From CAYVBE01 sp964448935 (GTDB lineage Bacteria > Planctomycetota > Brocadiia > SM23-32), in the NCBI GenBank assembly GCA_964448935.1, contig CAYVBE010000230.1:1-5997 (forward strand): 5,997 bases of DNA, in the 5' to 3' direction. Below, one piece after another: positions 1-5,997 of this stretch. A program made the translations under genes and the position numbers. The notes below the pieces were generated by a model. That model was not told where the DNA came from, made no database searches, and worked only from the letters and a program-made list of their open reading frames with translations. Position 1 is the first letter of the stretch; each line of letters starts with the position of its first letter.

Positions 1-94
1 CCAATCCGAAATGACGCGCCCCGCAACCGTCGTGATCGGCCGACACGGCGGCGATCAGTACGAGATGCGGGCGACCTCTGAGGTTCGGAAGTAG
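1..94 (+). CDS. 3' end of an unidentified protein (partial)
   Basis: An open frame enters from the left edge (first full codon at base 2) and ends at TAG 92-94, giving 30 residues that start QSEMTRPATV and end SEVRK. The stop lies 13 nt before the next start codon, and the Shine-Dalgarno sequence of that gene begins directly after the TAG; this tight packing is the main reason to believe the frame is coding. The alternating polar and hydrophobic stretch around ATVVIGRHGGDQYEMRAT would suit a terminal beta-sandwich, as many carbohydrate enzymes have, but 30 residues are too few to name a family. It is probably the gene upstream in the same operon. No function is assigned. Confidence 0.6.
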   Translation, partial: QSEMTRPATVVIGRHGGDQYEMRATSEVRK

Positions 95-100
95 AAGGAA
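95..100 (+). promoter_or_regulatory. Ribosome binding site of the GH4 gene
   Basis: AAGGAA lies 7 nt before ATG 108 and directly after the upstream stop codon. It fixes the start of the GH4 gene and suggests that translation continues from the upstream cistron. Confidence 0.7.
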
Positions 101-107
101 ACACACC

Positions 108-1478
108 ATGAATGGCGGAAAAGGCACGCGCGGTTTAAAGCTGACCTGCATCGGCGGAGGGAGCAAGAACTGGATACCGCAGATCATGACGGACCTCGCC
201 CTCTGCGATGACCTGACGGGCACCGTGGCCCTCTACGACATCAACCTGGAAGCGGCCCGGCAGAATGTGGTGCGCGGGGATATGATCTTCTCCCATCCCG
301 ATGCGCGCACAAGGTTCATCGTGGAACCCCACGCGGACATCGGGGACGCGCTGGACGGCGCGGACTTCGTGGTGATCGCCATCCAGCCGGGCAGCATCAC
401 GATGATGGCCGGCGACATAGACATCGCGAAGCGCTACGGCGTGCCCCACGCCGTGGGCGACACGGCCGGCCCGGCCGGCACCGTGCGCAGCCTGCGCACC
501 ATCCCCATCTACGTGGACTTCGCACATCAGATCATGGACCATTGCCCGGATGCCTGGGTAATGAACTGCACCAACCCCATGGCCATCTGTGTCTCCACGC
601 TTTATGAGGCGGAGCCGGACATCCGCGCCTTCGGCTACTGCCACGAGGTGCTCAACACGCAGGACCACCTGTCGGAGGTGATCGAGGAGCACTTCGGCGA
701 GAAGCCCGACGATCGTGAAGATGTGGACATCGAGGCGTCCGGCGTCAACCATTTCACGATGGCCACCTCGGCCGGCTGGCAGGGCACCGATCTGTTTCCC
801 ATCCTGCGGGAGCGGATGGCGCGGGCGGGTTTTTTCGCGGACAGGACGGAGATCAGCCGGGACCGGAAGTTGGAAGGGCAGTGGTTCACCTCGGAGTTCC
901 TGATCGCCTACGACTTCCTGAGGCGCTTCGACGTGTTCGGCGCGGCGGGCGACCGACATCTGGCCGAGTTCGTTCCGTGGTATCTGTCCACCGAGGACAC
1001 CCTCCACCGTTGGGGCGCGCTGCTGACGCCTTCGAGCTTCCGGCTGGAGAAGGCAAAGGCCGAGGACAAACCGCCCGAGCCGCCCGAGAAGCTGGAACCT
1101 TCGGGCGGGCAGAACTTGCGGCAGCTCCGGGCACTGATGGGCCTGAAGGACCTGGAGACGACCACCAACATCCCCAACAGCGGGCAGGTGCCCGGCCTGC
1201 CGCTCGGGGCGGTGCTGGAGTCGAATGTGCGCTTTCGGCGGGACGCTATCGAGGCGCGCGTGGTGGCGCCGCTGCCGCCGGCCGTGCAGGCGCTGCAACG
1301 GCGCATACTTGACGTTCACCGGGCCACCCTCCGGGCGGGGCTGGAGCGGGAAAAGGACCTGGCGCTGCGGGCCTTCCTGCTCGACCCCCTGGTCCATCTC
1401 TCGCCGGACACCGCCCGCGAGATGCTGGACGAGATGCTGGAGGCCACGAAGGAACTGCTGCCGGGCTGGGACTTGTGA
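108..1478 (+). CDS. Glycoside hydrolase family 4, alpha-glucosidase/alpha-galactosidase-like, NAD+ and metal dependent
   Basis: A 456-residue enzyme, normal length for GH4. Family 4 enzymes hydrolyse glycosides by oxidation at C3, elimination and re-reduction, using NAD+ and usually Mn2+. Visible motifs, in order: the nucleotide-binding loop GGGS (16-19) after the first beta-strand; the Asp of YDI (43-45), placed to bind the NAD ribose; NCTNPM (153-158); CHEV (178-181), whose Cys is a metal ligand; GVNHFT (212-217), whose His is the second metal ligand; GDRHLAEF (281-288); and NIPNSGQVPGLP (354-365). In GH4 the residues after the metal Cys sort specificity: CHEV is known from alpha-glucosidases, CHSV from alpha-galactosidases, CHG from uronidases, and CDMP or CN-P from phospho-glycosidases. 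An unphosphorylated alpha-hexoside is therefore likely; the exact sugar is inference. A Pro/Glu-rich stretch (about 318-332) with a 9-bp tandem duplication (1071-1088) looks like a surface loop. There is no signal peptide, so it is cytoplasmic. It probably shares an operon with the GH78 gene downstream. Confidence 0.93.
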   Translation: MNGGKGTRGLKLTCIGGGSKNWIPQIMTDLALCDDLTGTVALYDINLEAARQNVVRGDMIFSHPDARTRFIVEPHADIGDALDGADFVVIAIQPGSITMMAGDIDIAKRYGVPHAVGDTAGPAGTVRSLRTIPIYVDFAHQIMDHCPDAWVMNCTNPMAICVSTLYEAEPDIRAFGYCHEVLNTQDHLSEVIEEHFGEKPDDREDVDIEASGVNHFTMATSAGWQGTDLFPILRERMARAGFFADRTEISRDRKLEGQWFTSEFLIAYDFLRRFDVFGAAGDRHLAEFVPWYLSTEDTLHRWGALLTPSSFRLEKAKAEDKPPEPPEKLEPSGGQNLRQLRALMGLKDLETTTNIPNSGQVPGLPLGAVLESNVRFRRDAIEARVVAPLPPAVQALQRRILDVHRATLRAGLEREKDLALRAFLLDPLVHLSPDTAREMLDEMLEATKELLPGWDL

Positions 1479-1502
1479 CATTCTGCACGCAAACCGCACA
1501 TC

Positions 1503-1507
1503 GGGAG
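1503..1507 (+). promoter_or_regulatory. Ribosome binding site of the GH78 gene
   Basis: GGGAG lies 7 nt before ATG 1515, within the 36-nt gap after the GH4 stop codon. No terminator or promoter is evident in the gap, which fits co-transcription. Confidence 0.6.
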
Positions 1508-1514
1508 ACGACTG

Positions 1515-3896
1515 ATGGATTGGCAGGCCGAATGGATCTGGCATCCGACGCGCGACGAGATGGACAATTTCTACCTGCACGCACGGAAGCCCCTTGTCCT
1601 GGGCGAGGTGCCGGACGAGGCGAAGGTCTTCGTCACGGCCAGCAGCCTTTACAAGCTCTACATCAACGGACAGCCGGTCGGGCGCGGCCCCAATCCGGCG
1701 GACCCCTCGCGCTATTACTTCGACACCTACGAGGTGTCCGAGCACCTGCAGGCGGGCGAGAACGTCGTCGCGGCGCTCTGCTACAACTACGGGCCGGAGT
1801 CTCGCGGCATCCTGAGGCAGAACTGGGGCCGGGGCGGATTCCTGCTTGAGCTGAGGGCCGATGGGGAGACGCTGCTGGCCACGGACGGCTCCTGGAAGGT
1901 CCTTCAGGCCCCAGCGTGGGACCAGGACGCGCCGGTGAACTGCACGCTCTACGGCGATTTCAAAGAAATCTACGACTCCCGCCGGGAGCCGGAAGGGTGG
2001 CTGGAGCCCCCCTTCGACGATAGCGAATGGCAGGAGCCCGACGTGCTGGGCAAACCGCCCGTGGAGCCCTGGACGAGGTTGATCCCTGCCGAGATACCGC
2101 CGCTGGGTGGCGAGCGCGTCCGGCCGCTGAACTCCTTCTGGGAGAGCGCCAGCGTGACCTATAGCTGGCGCGACGACTGGGAGGTCTACAACGAGGGCAG
2201 GCTGGCGGGAGACGCTCCGCAGGCCGCCGAAGAGGACACGCGGGTCATGAAGACCCACGCCGACTTCAACCCGTCGGTCATCCTGGACTTCGGCAGGGAC
2301 GTGACCGGCTACGTCGAGATCGAGATAGCCGACAGCGCCGGGGGCGTGATGGACGTGCTCTACGGCGAGGACCTCTACCTGACCCGCGTGGACACCTTCG
2401 TCTTGAAGGGCGGCCGCCAGGTACTGCGTCCGTTCAACCGCCGGACCTTCCGGTACTGCAAGCTGTTGTTCCGCAAGACGCCCGACTGGGTTCACATCGA
2501 GGATGTCTCGGTCGAGATGTCCACCTACCCGGTCGAGCATCGCGGCGAGTTCCGGTGCTCCGACGACCTGCTCAACCGCATCTGGGACGTCGGCCGCTAC
2601 AGCATGCGCCTGAGCATGTTGGACCACTTCGTGGACTGCCCGTGGCGCGAGCGGACGCTCTACGGCGGCGACATGTACGCCGAGAACCTGATCGCCCACT
2701 ACGCCTTCGGCGACCCGCGGATGAACCGGAAATGCCTCCGCCAGATGGCGCACATCCAGTATCCGGAGGGCCCCCTGCCGCCGTGGGGACCGTACCGCGG
2801 CTGCGGCCGTTTCTACCCGCCGTGGTCGGCTTTCTGGGGACTCGCCTTGCTGGACCACTACGAACTGACGGCCGAGAAGGATCTTTTAGAGGAACTCTGG
2901 CCGAACCTCCGCAGGCTGCTGGAGTGGACCATCGAGCAGAGCGACAACGAAGTCGGCCTGATCGGCAGCCCTTCGGCCGGGTGGTTCAAACAGAGGCGGC
3001 GTGAGGATCCCTTCCGGGCGTGGATGGAAGCCGAGAAGACGCAATATCTGGTCTGGCACAACGCGCCGTTCGCTCCGCTGCTGCGTCGGGCGGCCGCGGC
3101 GGCCCGCGTGCTGGGGCGTGAGAAAGAGGCGGAAAGGTATCGGGCGGCCGGGGAAGACTTCGCGGCTGCGATGCACGACGCCCTGTTGGACGAGGAGACG
3201 GGGCGGTGCGGGGACTACGATCTCCAAACGGGCCGGACCGACGGCGGGCAGTCCCGCAGCGGTATGGTCCTGTGGAGTGGGGCGCTGGACGCCGGCCCCG
3301 CGACGAAAGCCGTCGAGGCGCTTTTTGACCGGGAGCGCAGCGGCATCGGCGCACCGTTCCACGGGCTGCTGCTGGTCGAGGGCCTCTACCGCTATGGACG
3401 GTCGCAGGAGGCGCTCGATTTCATGCGGCGCTACTGGGGTGAGATGCTCCGGCGGGGCGCCACCACGTTTTGGGACAACTTCAGTCTGGACTGGCGCGAC
3501 GGCAAGGTGGCCGGGCGCAACACCAGCCTGTGCCACGGGTGGGCGGCCGGGCCGACCTACTCCCTGGGCGCCCATGTCCTCGGAGTGCGCCCGCAGGCCG
3601 CCGGCTTCGCGGAAATCCGCATAGAACCCGAGCCCGGTGACCTCGAGTGGGCCGCCGGTGCGGTGCCCACCCCACAAGGCGACATAGAGGTCCGCTGGAC
3701 CCGCGCCGCCGACGTCTTCCGCATCGAGGCATCCATCCCCGAGGGGTGTACGGCCTCCGTGGCACTCCCGCCCCTGCCCACGCGCGCGCACACGGTGAAG
3801 GTGGACGGCGTCCGCACGGAAGCCCGGGTGCAGGGACCGAAGCTCGTAGTGCAAGTCCCCGCCGGCAATCACGAGATCGTGCGGCAAGTGGGCTGA
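1515..3896 (+). CDS. Glycoside hydrolase family 78, alpha-L-rhamnosidase-like
   Basis: A 793-residue protein with the GH78 domain order. The N-terminal part starts with AEWIWHP (5-11) and has a beta-sandwich rich in conserved residues (about 30-185, including YKLYINGQPVGRGP and ATDGSWKV). A second beta domain follows (about 245-340, with ILDFGRDVTGYVEIEI and YGED), then the (alpha/alpha)6 barrel (about 345-690), and a C-terminal beta-sandwich beginning around LGVRPQAAGF (689-698) with VPTPQGDIEVRW (717-728). The catalytic motif DCPWRERTLYGGD (374-386) places D374, E379 and D386 at the spacing of the acidic residues D567, E572 and D579 of Bacillus RhaB; the Glu is the general acid. The later motif GATTFW is followed by Asp (D654) where family members usually have Glu, the presumed general base. 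No signal peptide is present, so it is probably a cytoplasmic enzyme that removes terminal alpha-L-rhamnose from imported oligosaccharides or glycosides. Many family-78-like proteins are uncharacterised, so the substrate is not certain. Confidence 0.92.
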   Translation: MDWQAEWIWHPTRDEMDNFYLHARKPLVLGEVPDEAKVFVTASSLYKLYINGQPVGRGPNPADPSRYYFDTYEVSEHLQAGENVVAALCYNYGPESRGILRQNWGRGGFLLELRADGETLLATDGSWKVLQAPAWDQDAPVNCTLYGDFKEIYDSRREPEGWLEPPFDDSEWQEPDVLGKPPVEPWTRLIPAEIPPLGGERVRPLNSFWESASVTYSWRDDWEVYNEGRLAGDAPQAAEEDTRVMKTHADFNPSVILDFGRDVTGYVEIEIADSAGGVMDVLYGEDLYLTRVDTFVLKGGRQVLRPFNRRTFRYCKLLFRKTPDWVHIEDVSVEMSTYPVEHRGEFRCSDDLLNRIWDVGRYSMRLSMLDHFVDCPWRERTLYGGDMYAENLIAHYAFGDPRMNRKCLRQMAHIQYPEGPLPPWGPYRGCGRFYPPWSAFWGLALLDHYELTAEKDLLEELWPNLRRLLEWTIEQSDNEVGLIGSPSAGWFKQRRREDPFRAWMEAEKTQYLVWHNAPFAPLLRRAAAAARVLGREKEAERYRAAGEDFAAAMHDALLDEETGRCGDYDLQTGRTDGGQSRSGMVLWSGALDAGPATKAVEALFDRERSGIGAPFHGLLLVEGLYRYGRSQEALDFMRRYWGEMLRRGATTFWDNFSLDWRDGKVAGRNTSLCHGWAAGPTYSLGAHVLGVRPQAAGFAEIRIEPEPGDLEWAAGAVPTPQGDIEVRWTRAADVFRIEASIPEGCTASVALPPLPTRAHTVKVDGVRTEARVQGPKLVVQVPAGNHEIVRQVG

Positions 3897-3909
3897 CAGG
3901 GCGAGGGGC

Positions 3910-5292
3910 TCAGCGGAGGATTGCTGCCCACTGGCCTTTGCCGGGGGCTGCGAGGGTAACCGATGCCCCGGCGCGGACTTCGGTTACGTCCTGCCAGCCG
4001 CCGCGGTCCACGTCATACCAGCCCAGTTCCAGCACGCCGTTTGCCTCGCTCAGGTCCAGGTCCACCTCGCCGCCGGCAGGGAAGTAGACCGCGTACTGCT
4101 GACCGGCCTCGGCCAGGCAGAACGCCTCGTTGTCGGCGCAGCGGGTCAGCAGGGCCGGCCGCGGCTCGCAGCGGAAGATGTTCAACTCATCGGTCACCTG
4201 CCGGGCGGCGTGGATCATGCGCTGGCCCTGTTCGCTGAGGCCGATGCCGGAGTCCGGACGGTGGAAACGCGCGGAGGCGCACCCGACGAAGATGTTGCGC
4301 CAGAAGCGCTCCGTTCCGTCCCGAGAGCCTCCGAAGCGCCCGTCGTCGGCGCCGTAGACCTTCACATTATTGAGTGGCCTGGGCGAGTCGGCCACGCGTT
4401 GCCGCGCCCAGAGGGCGTTCTCGTAGTGCTGCTCGCCGCGCTGGTGGTTGTTCTGGGAGATATCGGCGAAGCTGTAGGTCTCGGGGTGATCGAGGGTGGC
4501 CAGGTGCATGGCGTGTTTCAGGGAGTGCGGGTCCCACATTTCCGTCGTGTGAACCTTGCGGCCCGCCTTACGGGCGGCGCGCTGCACGTAATTGGCCCAG
4601 TAGGCGCCCCATTCGGACGTGACGGACGTCTCGTTGTCCATGCAGTACAGCACATGTCCGCAGGGCAGGGCGAACTCGAGTATCCTGTCCACGAAGCGCT
4701 GCTGGTAGTGCAGGACGGTCTCCCGGTTGTTCTCCGCGGGCACGGACCAGAAGAAGTTGTTCTCCGTCCCGGTGGGATGCGTCGAGACCTGGGTCGGCAG
4801 GCCCGTTTCTTCGGCCGTGTAGTTGACGTTGTTCTTCGGGTTGAACGGGTTGCGGTCCCAGTTGTCCCGGTAGTAGTCGAAGGTCGCCCAGAGCTCGATC
4901 TGCACGATCACGTCCCTCTTCGCGGTCTCGTCGAGGAACCTGGAGAAGCGCTCCCAGTACTCCGGGTTCCACCGGTCGAGATCGTATTCCTGCCCGGCCA
5001 GGGCGAAGGGCCAGACGTTGCCCTGATCGCGGCTGGACATGGTGCAGCGCACATAGTTGCCGCCCGCCTTCACCAGCGTGTCCAGGTGCTCCGGCAGGTT
5101 CTCGATCTGGAACAGGTTGTCCTCCACGGACCCGCCCAGAAGCAGCACCGGCTCGCCCTTGTATTGCCAGTAAAAGGGATTCTCCGTGTAAACGTCTATG
5201 GCCTGCGTCTTCTCGTCGTTCATCTCCGACGCACCCTCCACGCAGATGGGCAGGAGCAAGAACACCAGCACTGTCTGAAGCAATCGTCTCAT
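3910..5292 (-). CDS. Exported glycoside-hydrolase-like TIM-barrel protein with C-terminal beta domain
   Basis: About 460 residues from ATG 5292-5290. A signal peptide is clear: MRR, then a hydrophobic core (LLQTVLVFLLLPI), then a likely cleavage near VEGAS (19-23). Cys17 is not in a convincing lipobox, so secretion or periplasmic location is more likely than lipid anchoring. The mature part starts with NPFYWQYKGEPVLLLGGS (38-55), similar in layout to the start of DUF4038 and related clan GH-A-like barrels. MDNETS (218-223) holds an Asn-Glu pair (N220-E221), typical of the acid/base residue after strand 4. A later block RFWRNIFVGCASARFHRP (329-346) looks strongly conserved. Residues about 376-460 form a small beta domain (YAVYFPAGGEVDLDL, WYDVDRGGW) like the C-terminal domain often paired with DUF4038. 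An obvious second catalytic Glu is missing. An in-frame GTG at 5304 would add four residues; ATG was preferred because AGG lies just upstream of it and the GTG has no Shine-Dalgarno sequence, but the choice is open. A glycan-degrading role fits the neighbours; the substrate is unknown. Confidence 0.85.
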   Translation of the reverse strand: MRRLLQTVLVFLLLPICVEGASEMNDEKTQAIDVYTENPFYWQYKGEPVLLLGGSVEDNLFQIENLPEHLDTLVKAGGNYVRCTMSSRDQGNVWPFALAGQEYDLDRWNPEYWERFSRFLDETAKRDVIVQIELWATFDYYRDNWDRNPFNPKNNVNYTAEETGLPTQVSTHPTGTENNFFWSVPAENNRETVLHYQQRFVDRILEFALPCGHVLYCMDNETSVTSEWGAYWANYVQRAARKAGRKVHTTEMWDPHSLKHAMHLATLDHPETYSFADISQNNHQRGEQHYENALWARQRVADSPRPLNNVKVYGADDGRFGGSRDGTERFWRNIFVGCASARFHRPDSGIGLSEQGQRMIHAARQVTDELNIFRCEPRPALLTRCADNEAFCLAEAGQQYAVYFPAGGEVDLDLSEANGVLELGWYDVDRGGWQDVTEVRAGASVTLAAPGKGQWAAILR

Positions 5293-5437
5293 CTTCCTGC
5301 ACACATGGTCTTCGCAGACGGGCCGGATTTCAAGTGAGCCATTTGCGGTGATTGCAACGTGAGCCGCTGCGGAGAGTTGGCGAATCGGTAGAAAAGTAGT
5401 TAGACCAGGTTCGGCCCCCTGCAGGCCCTCTGGCCGG
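5293..5437. other. Upstream region of the minus-strand gene, no gene seen
   Basis: This stretch should carry the promoter of the exported-protein gene. On the minus strand, TTGAAA (5333-5328) resembles a -35 box, but no good -10 box follows at the right distance. A short interrupted palindrome, TTGC-N7-GCAA, lies at 5343-5357 and could be an operator half-site pair, though 4-bp arms are weak evidence. An ATG at 5306 starts a five-codon frame that ends in TGA overlapping the ATG of the main gene. I found no RNA gene or terminator here. Confidence 0.35.
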
Positions 5438-5490
5438 GTGCGGCCGCCGAAAGCCGGTGATTTTACCCCAGAACAAATGTGCGGTTTCCT

Positions 5491-5520
5491 TTGGCGTATG
5501 TACCGGTTTAACGGTAAGAT
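5491..5520 (+). promoter_or_regulatory. Possible relict promoter of the transposase
   Basis: TTGGCG (5491-5496) and TAAGAT (5515-5520) are separated by 18 nt and each match four of six consensus bases for sigma-70 type boxes. The pair lies just upstream of the transposase ribosome binding site. The match is modest and could be chance. Confidence 0.25.
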
Positions 5521-5535
5521 ACGTCTGACTCAAAC

Positions 5536-5541
5536 AAGGAG
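5536..5541 (+). promoter_or_regulatory. Ribosome binding site of the broken transposase
   Basis: AAGGAG lies 7 nt before codon AAT (5549-5551), exactly where the start codon of the transposase fragment would be expected. The site is intact while the start codon appears lost. Confidence 0.5.
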
Positions 5542-5548
5542 ACCGCAC

Positions 5549-5689
5549 AATAGCCATTATACCACAGAGGCGCTGTTTTGGTGGGACGATGTGGAGAATC
5601 TGGGCGAGCTGAAGCGCCTCGAACTCGTGCTTGCGACCTTGCCCGACGAGCTATTCAAGGACGGCGAGGAGTTCTCTGAGGCAGCCTGA
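5549..5689 (+). pseudogene. Transposase, N-terminal fragment
   Basis: The frame reads SHYTTEALFWWDDVENLG followed by ELKRLELVLATLPDE, the pattern of a DDE transposase N-terminus (aromatic-WDDVE, LKRL, LPDE). Family members continue with a Leu/Glu helix and an RGRGRDDYPVRA-type segment; here the similarity stops after LPDE and the frame ends at TGA 5687-5689. The codon at the expected start position is AAT, following a good Shine-Dalgarno sequence, so a lost ATG is likely. The frame is open further upstream to 5438, but that part resembles nothing I know and probably is not coding. Only about 35 of the expected 400-plus residues remain. Confidence 0.6.
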
Positions 5690-5743
5690 GGTACATCTCC
5701 CGGGATACGCGATGCAAATCCCATCCACAACATTTGACAATAT

Positions 5744-5950
5744 CTCGAGAGGGTCAACAGTCGGGTGGACGTTTCGTTTGGCTTTGAACGGCACTGCATC
5801 CGGGGTCAGGCCAAGATGCGGCTGAGGTGCTCGCTGGCTCTGATGGTGATGCTGGCGATGGCGCTGGGCAGGGCGAGAGAGAAAAAACGGCAGGAAGGAG
5901 AGGAGGACAAAACCGCTCCCACGGTGCGCAGACTGGTGGGCGCCGCGTAG
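5744..5950 (+). pseudogene. Transposase, C-terminal fragment
   Basis: The frame reads LERVNSRVDVSFGFERH then IRGQAKMRLRCSLALMVMLA and MALGRAREK, ending VRRLVGAA and TAG 5948-5950. ERVNSR with the last catalytic-type Glu, the FGFE-H-IRG block and the small hydrophobic helix are characteristic of the C-terminus of DDE_Tnp_1-type transposases. A TGA at 5735-5737 closes the frame upstream, so it has no start and cannot be expressed as a transposase. The Lys/Glu-rich stretch before the end (REKKRQEGEEDK) is longer than I expect for the family. It belongs to the same element as the N-terminal fragment. Confidence 0.7.
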
Positions 5951-5955
5951 GCGCC
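5939..5955 (+). repeat. Short hairpin over the transposase stop codon
   Basis: GGCGCC, a 5-nt loop and GGCGCC form a perfect 6-bp stem that includes the TAG stop codon. It is followed by TT and then C/G-rich bases, so it is at best a weak terminator. GGCGCC is self-complementary, which makes chance pairing easier in GC-rich DNA. Confidence 0.3.
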
Positions 5956-5997
5956 TTCCGGGGCCGCAGAAAACAGCGATCTGGACCCGGCCCAGAG

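Larger units (their letters stand above)
5428..5997 (+). mobile_element. Internally deleted insertion-sequence remnant (boundaries uncertain)
   Basis: The segment carries the N-terminal and C-terminal ends of one DDE-type transposase only about 90 nt apart, with the catalytic middle absent. Possible ends are ctctggccgggt (5428-5439) and acccggcccagag (5985-5997), which are inverted copies of each other apart from one extra base. They could be terminal inverted repeats, but the right one touches the window edge, so neither its full length nor a target duplication can be seen. The transposase assignment rests on remembered resemblance of both ends to transposases common in planctomycete-like genomes. 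The copy is non-autonomous. Confidence 0.55.

Noticed and set aside
135..2858. A 907-codon open frame on the minus strand antisense to both the GH4 and GH78 genes
   Set aside because: It runs across two well-supported genes and the gap between them, shows no recognisable domain, and is full of Arg, Pro, Ala and Val runs of low complexity. Long antisense frames of this kind arise from GC-rich third codon positions.
2886..3887. A 333-codon minus-strand open frame within the GH78 gene
   Set aside because: Same codon-bias shadow; it lies wholly inside a gene with intact family motifs and has no motifs of its own.
3890..3960. A rho-independent terminator between the convergent genes
   Set aside because: No stem of useful length followed by a T-run is present on either strand.
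5225..5292. Lipoprotein signal for the exported protein, with Cys17 as the lipid-modified residue
   Set aside because: The residues before the Cys (LLPI) do not fit the lipobox, which wants a small residue at -1; a signal peptidase I site near VEGAS fits better.
4210..5337. A 375-codon plus-strand open frame opposite the exported-protein gene
   Set aside because: The minus-strand frame has a signal peptide, an Asn-Glu catalytic-type motif and a recognisable C-terminal domain; the plus-strand frame is rich in Val, Gly and Arg without any motif.
5438..5548. N-terminal extension of the transposase fragment back to GTG 5438
   Set aside because: The extra residues do not resemble transposase sequence, and a good ribosome binding site lies well inside the extension (5536-5541), so the real start was near 5549.
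5330..5557. A 75-codon minus-strand frame in the region right of the exported-protein gene
   Set aside because: No family resemblance or ribosome binding site was seen, and it overlaps the control region of the transposase remnant on the other strand.

Overview
The window is GC-rich, densely coded bacterial DNA. It holds a small carbohydrate-degradation locus followed by a decayed transposable element. The mix of enzymes (an NAD-type GH4 glycosidase, a GH78 rhamnosidase-like enzyme without a signal peptide, and an exported clan GH-A-like barrel protein) together with the transposase type suggests an environmental bacterium of the Planctomycetes / Hydrogenedentes / PVC kind. That placement is inferred from recalled family resemblance and is not proven by the sequence.

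Layout. Bases 1-94 are the last 30 codons of an unidentified plus-strand gene. It is followed 13 nt later by a complete GH4 gene (108-1478) and, after a further 36 nt, by a complete GH78 gene (1515-3896). Both have a recognisable Shine-Dalgarno sequence, and the short gaps argue for one operon. A third gene runs on the minus strand (3910-5292) and meets the GH78 gene tail to tail with only 13 nt between stop codons. It encodes an exported glycoside-hydrolase-like protein with an Asn-Glu motif typical of clan GH-A acid/base residues. The last ~560 bp hold no intact gene. They contain the two ends of one transposase, with the roughly 1 kb centre missing, the start codon lost and the reading frame broken.

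How the genes may work together. The minus-strand product probably acts outside the cytoplasm on a glycan. The GH4 and GH78 enzymes lack signal peptides and so probably act on imported oligosaccharides in the cytoplasm. GH4 uses NAD+ and a divalent metal to cleave by oxidation-elimination; the CHEV metal motif points to the alpha-glucosidase/alpha-galactosidase side of the family. The GH78 enzyme would remove alpha-L-rhamnose or a similar residue. A rhamnose-containing plant or algal polysaccharide or glycoside is a reasonable guess, but the sequence does not fix the substrate.

I see no RNA gene, CRISPR array, toxin-antitoxin pair or phage gene. The points most worth a second look are an Asp where GH78 enzymes normally have the catalytic-base Glu, the absence of an obvious second catalytic Glu in the exported barrel protein, and the internally deleted insertion sequence.
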